A program made the position numbers and the translations under genes. Below are positions 58,513-64,000 of a DNA stretch of 64,000 bases, in pieces. The notes beneath the pieces were generated by a model. That model saw nothing but the letters and a program-made list of their open reading frames with translations, was not told the DNA's origin and did not search any database. The DNA comes from Sarcophilus harrisii. Lineage: Eukaryota; Chordata; Mammalia; Dasyuromorphia; Dasyuridae. Within the stretch, counting starts at the first letter, position 1. Every line of letters starts with the position of its first letter. The DNA lies in contig NC_045426.1 of NCBI RefSeq assembly GCF_902635505.1, positions 393,130,138-393,194,137 on the forward strand, read 5' to 3'.

Positions 58513-58925
58513 GTTATTAACCTTAAAAAAAATTACTTTTAGGAACTCAATGACAAAGAGTTATTCTTAATGAATAGGAGTTTCCTTCAAGCCAGAGAAC
58601 CACAAATTTCCTGTGTTGTTTCTCTCTGAGCTAGACAGTCCAATCTGGATAGTTATTCATTCCCCTAAAAGCTATATTAACTGATCGGAATGATACTTAT
58701 TGTAAATTGGTCATATTCTTTTGTGAATAAGGCAAACCAGCATAGCTAGTTTTTCCTATAAAGTAACCAAAGTACTTATACTTCCTTTCTTCTTTTTCCT
58801 AATATTAGAAGTATAGAAAATGGCAACTTATATTTTTAAAAAATTTTACCTCTCTTAAGTCTTAGGTAGAACTGATGGGCAATAATTAAAACTACAATCT
58901 TTATTCAACCAATCAAGCATCACTT
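58513..58925. other. Unassigned stretch
   Basis: No repeat or gene recognised. Confidence 0.3.
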
Positions 58926-58929
58926 AGGT

Positions 58930-59345
58930 GAAAATGACAGAAAAAGATAGATAAATATTAGAGAGGATATGAGAAAACTGGGACACTAATACATTGTCAG
59001 TAGAGTTGTGAGCTGATCCAATTATTCTGGAGAACAATATGGAACTTTGGCCAAAGGGCTTTCAAACTGTGCATACCCTTTAATCCAGCAGTGTCTCTAG
59101 TGGATCTATTTCCTAAAAAGATCATAAAAAAGGGAAAAGGACACAGATGTGCAAAAATGTTTGTAGCAGCCCTTTTTGTAGTGGCAAGGAACTGGAAATT
59201 GAGTGGATATCCATCAGCTGGAGAATGACTGAATAATTTATGGTATATGAATGTTATGGAATATTATTGTTCTATAAGAAATGATCAGTAAGATGATTTC
59301 AGAGAGGTGAAGAGGGACTTACATGAACTGATGCTAAGTCAAGTG
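58930..59345 (+). mobile_element. L1 LINE ORF2 C-terminal fragment
   Basis: 'gggacactaatacattgtcagtagagttgtgagctgatcc', 'aaactgtgcataccctttaatccagcagtgtc', 'ggaaaaggacacagatgtgcaaaaatgtttgtagcagcc', 'gaactgatgctaagtcaagtgatg'. It stops abruptly at 59345, next to L2. Confidence 0.92.
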
Positions 59346-59349
59346 ATGT

Positions 59350-59580
59350 AAGTTGTCCTATAAGGCCTTTAAATTCAGTATATCTAAAGTAGAATTCATT
59401 CTTCCCATTCATCCCCAAGCCCACATTTCTCCTTAATTTATCTACTTCTGTCAAAGACACCACTCTCCTCCAAGGTACCAAAACTGTTAATCATAGTCAT
59501 TCCCAGTCCTTCACTCTCATTCTAAATATCAAATCAATAACCAAATTGGGTTGTTGCTCTCTCCATCTTGCATTCTTCCT
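59350..59580 (+). repeat. L2 LINE ORF2 fragment
   Basis: 'tctaaagtagaattcattcttcccattcatccccaagccc', 'ctacttctgtcaaagacaccactctcctcc', 'cagtccttcactctcattc' fit the L2 ORF2 stretch after the YADDS region. Confidence 0.75.
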
Positions 59581-59955
59581 TCTCTCATCTACAAGGAGGT
59601 AAGGATTAAGCCCTCCAAAGTCAATGACTTCATCCAGGGAGGGAAGAGTTAAAAAAATCCCTAAACAGTTGAATGTGATGTTTGAAGGAACCAATTAAAG
59701 TGAAGCAAAGGGAGATTTCAAAGTGGAGTTTTTGTATAAGAAAATGTGGAAGAGATTGGGTGATAAGAGGTTAGCTAGACAAAGTGAGAACAACCAGAAT
59801 TTTTTTTTCAAAGAATTCTAGGGGATTCTGTAGGTGGATTTCTTTCCAAGACCCTAAATAAATGTTAACAGGACATTTTCCTCCTTAGACTTAATCATCT
59901 CTGGACAAGATCTTAAAATTGAGAATGGTACCTTTGCCTCAAACCCAAACTCAAA
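59581..59955. other. Unassigned stretch
   Basis: No family recognised. 'ccctaaataaatgttaacaggac' near 59855 is poly(A)-signal-like, but no element could be bounded. Confidence 0.3.
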
Positions 59956-59959
59956 ATCA

Positions 59960-60935
59960 GACAATTTTCAGATGAAAAAATTAAAACCATTAAAAGGTGC
60001 TCTAAATCACTACTGATCAGAAAAATGCAAATTAAGACAACTCTGAAGTACTATTTTACCTCTCTCAGATTGCTAAGATGACAACAGATAATGAAGAATG
60101 TTGGAGGGAATGTGGGAAAACTAGGACACTACTACATTGTTGGTGGATTTGTGAATTGATCCAACCATTCTGGAGAACAATTTGGAACTATGGCCAAAGG
60201 GCTATAAAAATATGCATACCCTTTGATCTAGCAGTGTTTCTACTGGGCTAATATCCCAAAGAGATCTTAAAGGAGGTAAATGAACCCACATGTGCAAAAA
60301 TGTTTGTGCCCTTTTAGTAGTGGCAAAAATAAAACTGGAATCTGTGTGTTTTCCCATCAGATGGAGAATGGCTGAATAAGTTATGGTATATGAATGTGAT
60401 GGAATATTATTATTCTATAAGAAATGATCATCAGGCTTATTTCAGAGAGGCCTGGAGAGACTTATATGAACTGATGTTGAGTGAAATGAGCAGAACCAGG
60501 AGAACATTGTACATGGCAACAGCAATATTTTCTGATGATCAGTTCTGATAGATGTGTCTCTTTGAAACAATGAGATGATCCAGGCCAGTTCCAAAGTCTT
60601 GAGATAAAGAGAGCCATCTATACTCAGAAAAAGGACTATGGGGACTAAATGTGGATCACAACATAGCATTTTCACTCTTTTTGTTGTTGTTTGATTGCTT
60701 TTTGTTTTCTTTCTCATTTTTTTCTTTTTGATTTGATTTTTCTTGTGCAACAAGATAATTATATAAATATGTATGCATTTATTGGATTTAACATATATTG
60801 GATTACTTGCCATCTAGGGGAGGGGGTGAGAGGAAGGAGGTGGAATTGAAATACAAGGTTTTGCAAGGGTTAATGTTGAAAAATTATCCATACATATGTT
60901 TTGAAAATTTAAAAGCTTTAATAAAAAATTTACAT
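59960..60935 (+). mobile_element. L1 LINE ORF2 C-terminal part and complete 3'UTR
   Basis: Starts 'agacaattttcagatgaaaaaattaaaacc', continues 'aaatgcaaattaagacaactctgaagtac', 'ctttgatctagcagtgtttctactgg', 'aactgatgttgagtgaaatgagcagaaccagg', and ends in the 3'UTR ('ctagggga...gggggtgag', 'tttaataaaaaatt'). The best-preserved L1 end in the 54-64 kb stretch apart from 63014. Confidence 0.93.
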
Positions 60936-61120
60936 TACATTAAATTAAAAGAAAACTAATGTGTAAGGGGAAAAGGCAAACATTCCAAAAGCAAAGCTTG
61001 AATCTGTTAACCTTCAGAGTCTTTATAAGTAAGCATATGCTTGAACTGTTCTTGGTTTCATTGCTATTTTTTTATATTATCAAAATGGGTTTTTTCACTG
61101 ACTGAGAACAGAGTGTTCCT
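60936..61120. other. Unassigned stretch
   Basis: Nothing recognised between the L1 tail and the tRNA-like sequence. Confidence 0.3.
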
Positions 61121-61121
61121 A

Positions 61122-61196
61122 TGATACATTTGCTCAGCTGGTTAGCACAGGATACTAATAAGCCTAAGGTCATAGGTCCAGGCCTCAAATAGGCCA
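61122..61196 (+). pseudogene. tRNA-Ile(AAT)-like pseudogene
   Basis: 'gctcagctggttagcacag' matches the D arm and box A region of nuclear tRNA-Ile (gctcagttggttagagcg). 'gatactaataagcctaaggtcat' matches its anticodon stem-loop with an AAT anticodon and variable loop. 'aggtccaggcctcaaat' is a decayed T arm (box B), and 'aggcca' is the 3' acceptor strand with discriminator A. The acceptor 5' strand and T stem no longer pair well, so it is non-functional. It could be a lone tRNA retrocopy or the head of an unknown SINE. Confidence 0.75.
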
Positions 61197-61267
61197 GTTA
61201 TTTTCACACTGCTTCAAGGCAATAGATTTCCCTCTTTTAACCATCCATCTTACACAGATGTGCCTTT

Positions 61268-61505
61268 AGGAAGGAAGTGTAGCATGATAAATGGAGTTCT
61301 GGATATGGAGTCAGGAAGATTTGGATTCAAAATTTTTTTTTCTGTCACTCATTAGTCATAAGACCATGGTCAAGATACTTTTATCACAATAAGTCTTGAT
61401 TTCTTCTAAGGTATTACTTTGTATTTTCATCAAGACCAAGTAAGATAAAATATATGAACAAAAAACTTTAAATCACTATATTAATGTCAGCTATTATTAT
61501 TTTTC
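61268..61505 (+). repeat. MIR-like SINE
   Basis: 'gaaggaagtgtagcatgataaatggagttctggatatggagtcaggaagatttggattcaaa', 'actcattagtcataagacc', tail 'taatgtcagctattattattttt'. Confidence 0.8.
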
Positions 61506-62880
61506 ACATAAGTGCAAGTGAGGAAATGACGGCCAAATCAATGAAAACACATCTTTGTGGATGACAAAACAACTCAAATGTAATGAGTTGTTTCATTTTC
61601 TAAATATAAAGAGTCCATTTTATTATCTTGATACATAAAATTATTATTACTTTAGTAAATCCCCAAATCCCCTCAATGGTAATTTACATTGAATATCTAC
61701 TATGTGCCAGGCAATGTCCTAGACACCATTGATACAGAATAATGAAAAAAAAAAGAATCCCTATTGTAAGGAACTTATATTGTAATTATATTGTAATGCA
61801 GAAGTTAACAAACATGGATTTAAGTATAAATGGAAAATATTTAAAATAGAAAACAAATAGAAAGTAGCTAAATGTAACAAGGTTTAAAAGAGAGGGCACT
61901 AGGATGTCAAAGACATCAGAAAAGGCTTCATATAGAAGGTGGTTCTTGAGCTGAATCATGAATAAAGATAAGGATTCGATGAGATAAAAGGTAAAGAAGG
62001 AATATATTTAAGACTGTGGGACAGTCAATGCAAAAGCACAGAGACAGAAAATAGTTCATCAAGTGTGAGAAATAAATACATAGAAGGCTAGTGTGTCTAG
62101 ATTACTTAATGTGGAAAGGGTGAAAATATGCAGTGAGGCTGGAAAGTTAAGTTAGGACAAAGTTATAGAGCTAAATAGAGGAGTTTATTTGTAATCCTTG
62201 AGGCAAAATGGTGCACCTAGCATGTACAAAGTAGGGGGATTACATACACTTCTGGAAAATCACTTTGGTAAAAGTATACAGAGGATGGATTAGAGTTAAA
62301 AAACTTGAGGAAGGGAAAACAATTAGAAGGTCACTGTAATTTTCTTGACAAGAGGTGATAAAGGTTATTTTAAGGTGATAATTGAGGAAAAAGAAAGTAT
62401 AAAACAAATATAAGAAATGTAAAGATAGAAATAGAAAGATTTGGATATGTAAATATGGAGTGAGATAGAGTGAGGAGTTATAAACCTGGGAGAACAGAAA
62501 AATGGTGATTCATTTGAAGCAATAGGGAAGTTTGGGAAAGAGGGTAGGTTTTGGAGAAGAGATAATGAGTTCTGTTATAGATACGTTGAATTTGATTTAT
62601 GCCTGCAATATGTAGTTTGAAATGTTCAATGGAAGATTAATGATGTATGGTTAAAGTTGACAAGAAAGAAGGGATGAATATAAAGATTAAGAGTTATTGA
62701 TTCTGACATGATTAAACACACAAGAAATGATGAGGTCACCAACAGAAAAGGTAGAAAGAAAAAGGTCTAGAACAAAGCCATAGGAAATGCTGCAAGAAAG
62801 TGTGATGAGGATAGCTACAGAGCAAAGGAGATTAAGAGCAATTAGATGGTAAGAGAAGAACCAAAACAAGGGAGAGCTCA

Positions 62881-62893
62881 AAAAAAAAAAAAA
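62881..62893. repeat. A13 run inside L2
   Basis: A pure A run between 'gagctca' and 'tcccagag'. Confidence 0.9.
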
Positions 62894-63013
62894 TCCCAGA
62901 GAGAAGACAATATCCAGTTCATTATGATGGTCAACAGGGTCAAATGCAACACAAAAGTTGAGAGATTATAACTAAGAAAATACCTTCATATTTGACAATT
63001 AAGAGATCACTGA

Positions 63014-63901
63014 ACAAAGGATAATTTTCAGATGATGAAATTAAAGCCATCAATAGTTATGTGGGGGAAAAATGCTCTAAATCACTACTGATCTGAGAAA
63101 TGCTAATTAAAACAACTCAAAGGTACCACCTCATACCTCTCAGATTGGCTAAGATGACAGGAAAAGATAATGATAAATGTTACAGGGGATATGGGAAAAC
63201 TGGGAAACTAATACATTGTTAGTAGTGTTGTGAAATGATCCAAGAATACTGGAGGGCAATTTGGAACTATGCACAAAAGACTATAAAATTGTACATACCC
63301 TTTGATTCAGCAATGCCACTACTGGATCTGTATCCTAAGGAAATCATAAAGAAAGGAAAAGGACTGACATATGCAAAAATATTTGTAGCAGCTCTTTGTG
63401 TTGTGGTAAAAAAAATATGGAAACTGAGTAGAGGCCCATCAGTTGGAGAATGACTGAGTAAGTTATGGTATATGAAAGTAGTGAAATATTATTGTTCTAT
63501 TAAAAATGATAAACAATCTGATTTTAGAAAAGCATGGAAAGAGTTATACAAACTGATGCTGAGCAAAACTAGGAGAATCAGGAATATACTATACAGAGTA
63601 ACAGCAAAATTGTGCGATGATCAATTCTGAAAGACTTGGCAATCCAGTGATCCAAGACAGTTCCAATAAACTTTGGATAGAAAACACCATCTGCATCCAG
63701 AAAAAGGAGTATGGAGATTGAAAATAAATCAACACGTGCTATGTTTACCTTTTTGTTCTGGTTTGTTTGTTTTTTATTCTCTCATGGTTTTTCCCTTTTT
63801 TCTGCTTTTTCTTTCCCATTATGATTCACAAAGAAATGTGTATTTAAAAAAAAGTTACTATACAAGTATAACCAGAAAAAAAAATTTAAGTTTTTAAAAG
63901 G
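63014..63901 (+). mobile_element. L1 LINE 3' end inserted in antisense L2, with target-site duplication
   Basis: 5'-truncated in ORF2. A 72-codon open frame (63235-63453) still reads 'YIPFDSAMPLLDLYPKE' and 'KIFVAALCVVVKKIWK', closely parallel to the human L1 ORF2 C-terminal 'IPFDPAIPLLGIYPNE...MFIAALFTIAKTWN'. It then runs through the 3'UTR to 'aatttaagtttttaaaag'. Flanks gagatcactga (63003-63013) and gagatgactga (63902-63912) are an 11-bp duplication with one mismatch. Confidence 0.93.
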
Positions 63902-64000
63902 GAGATGACTGATAACTTTGTAAAGAGCAGTTTCCATTGAGTAATGAGATTGGAAGCAAATTACAAATTAGTAAGAGAAATGGAGACAGAAAATATGTAG

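Larger units (their letters stand above)
61680..64000 (-). repeat. Long L2 LINE, antisense, split by L1, running off the window
   Basis: Terminus 'gaatatctactatgtgccaggcaatgtcctagac' at about 61690. Then the full inverted series: 'gaaaaggcttcatatagaaggtgg', 'gcacagagacagaaaatag', 'ggaaaatcactttgg', 'agataatgagttctgttatagatacg', 'gatgaggtcaccaacag', 'tcaacagggtcaaatgcaac'. L2 continues at 63902 ('gactgataactttgtaaagagcagtttcc') to the right edge. About 1.43 kb of L2 is visible. Confidence 0.95.

Overview
The window looks like non-coding nuclear DNA from a marsupial: an intergenic gap or a very large intron. Three things point there. (1) The base composition is strongly AT-rich and CpG-poor. 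(2) Tailed CORE/MIR-like SINEs recur, starting like 'ggcagctaggtg...cagtggatag' and ending in an RTE-type tail 'gactgaacaacaac' (the MAR1/WSINE type, known only from metatherians). (3) The L1 3' ends, L2, MIR, RTE and hAT remnants are the mixture seen in opossum and Australian marsupial genomes. The 3'UTR of the L1 copy at 28590-29096 reminds me most of dasyurid-like Australian marsupials, but that species-level guess is weak. All family names here are recognised from memory, not from a search.

I find no host protein-coding gene. Every open frame is short (131 codons at most); the longest is a translated CT microsatellite, and several others lie inside L1, L2 or HAL1 remains. The window is a stratigraphy of nested retroelements. 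0-5 kb: MIR/L2 scraps, TA repeats and an unassigned block at 1.75-3.0 kb. 5.1-8.5 kb: few recognisable repeats, apart from a 214-bp CT tract. 8.5-18 kb: antisense L2, MIRs, an L1 3'UTR, a class II (ERVK-like) LTR with a primer-binding-site-like sequence, and a hAT copy sitting inside a SINE. 18-22.6 kb: a complete MAR1-type SINE with target-site duplication, an antisense HAL1/L1 ORF1 element and a pile of SINEs. 22.8-26.2 kb: repeat-poor, with the best candidate conserved non-coding block. 26-31 kb: antisense L2 split by a SINE, and an L2 tail split by an L1 3' end with a 15-bp perfect duplication. 31-38.3 kb: an old, nearly full-length L1 holding two later insertions. 38.3-42.2 kb: a 162-bp direct repeat of unknown origin, L2 and microsatellites. 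42-46 kb: a unique stretch, CR1/L3, hAT copies and an antisense 7SL RNA pseudogene. 47-51 kb: a second L1, broken by an antisense LTR fossil and an antisense RTE LINE. 51-64 kb: long L2 copies in both orientations, five L1 3'-end fragments all on the plus strand, a tRNA-Ile-like pseudogene, and an L2 that runs off the right edge.

I see no operon, CRISPR array, biosynthetic cluster or other coding system, and no convincing new biological system. The items most worth following are the 7SL pseudogene, the unexplained 162-bp direct repeat, the candidate conserved block at 24.2-24.7 kb, a tight group of three AP-1 heptamers at 14.1-14.2 kb, an L1 that seems to end at an internal poly(A) signal, and an L1 insertion carrying a foreign 3' tag.
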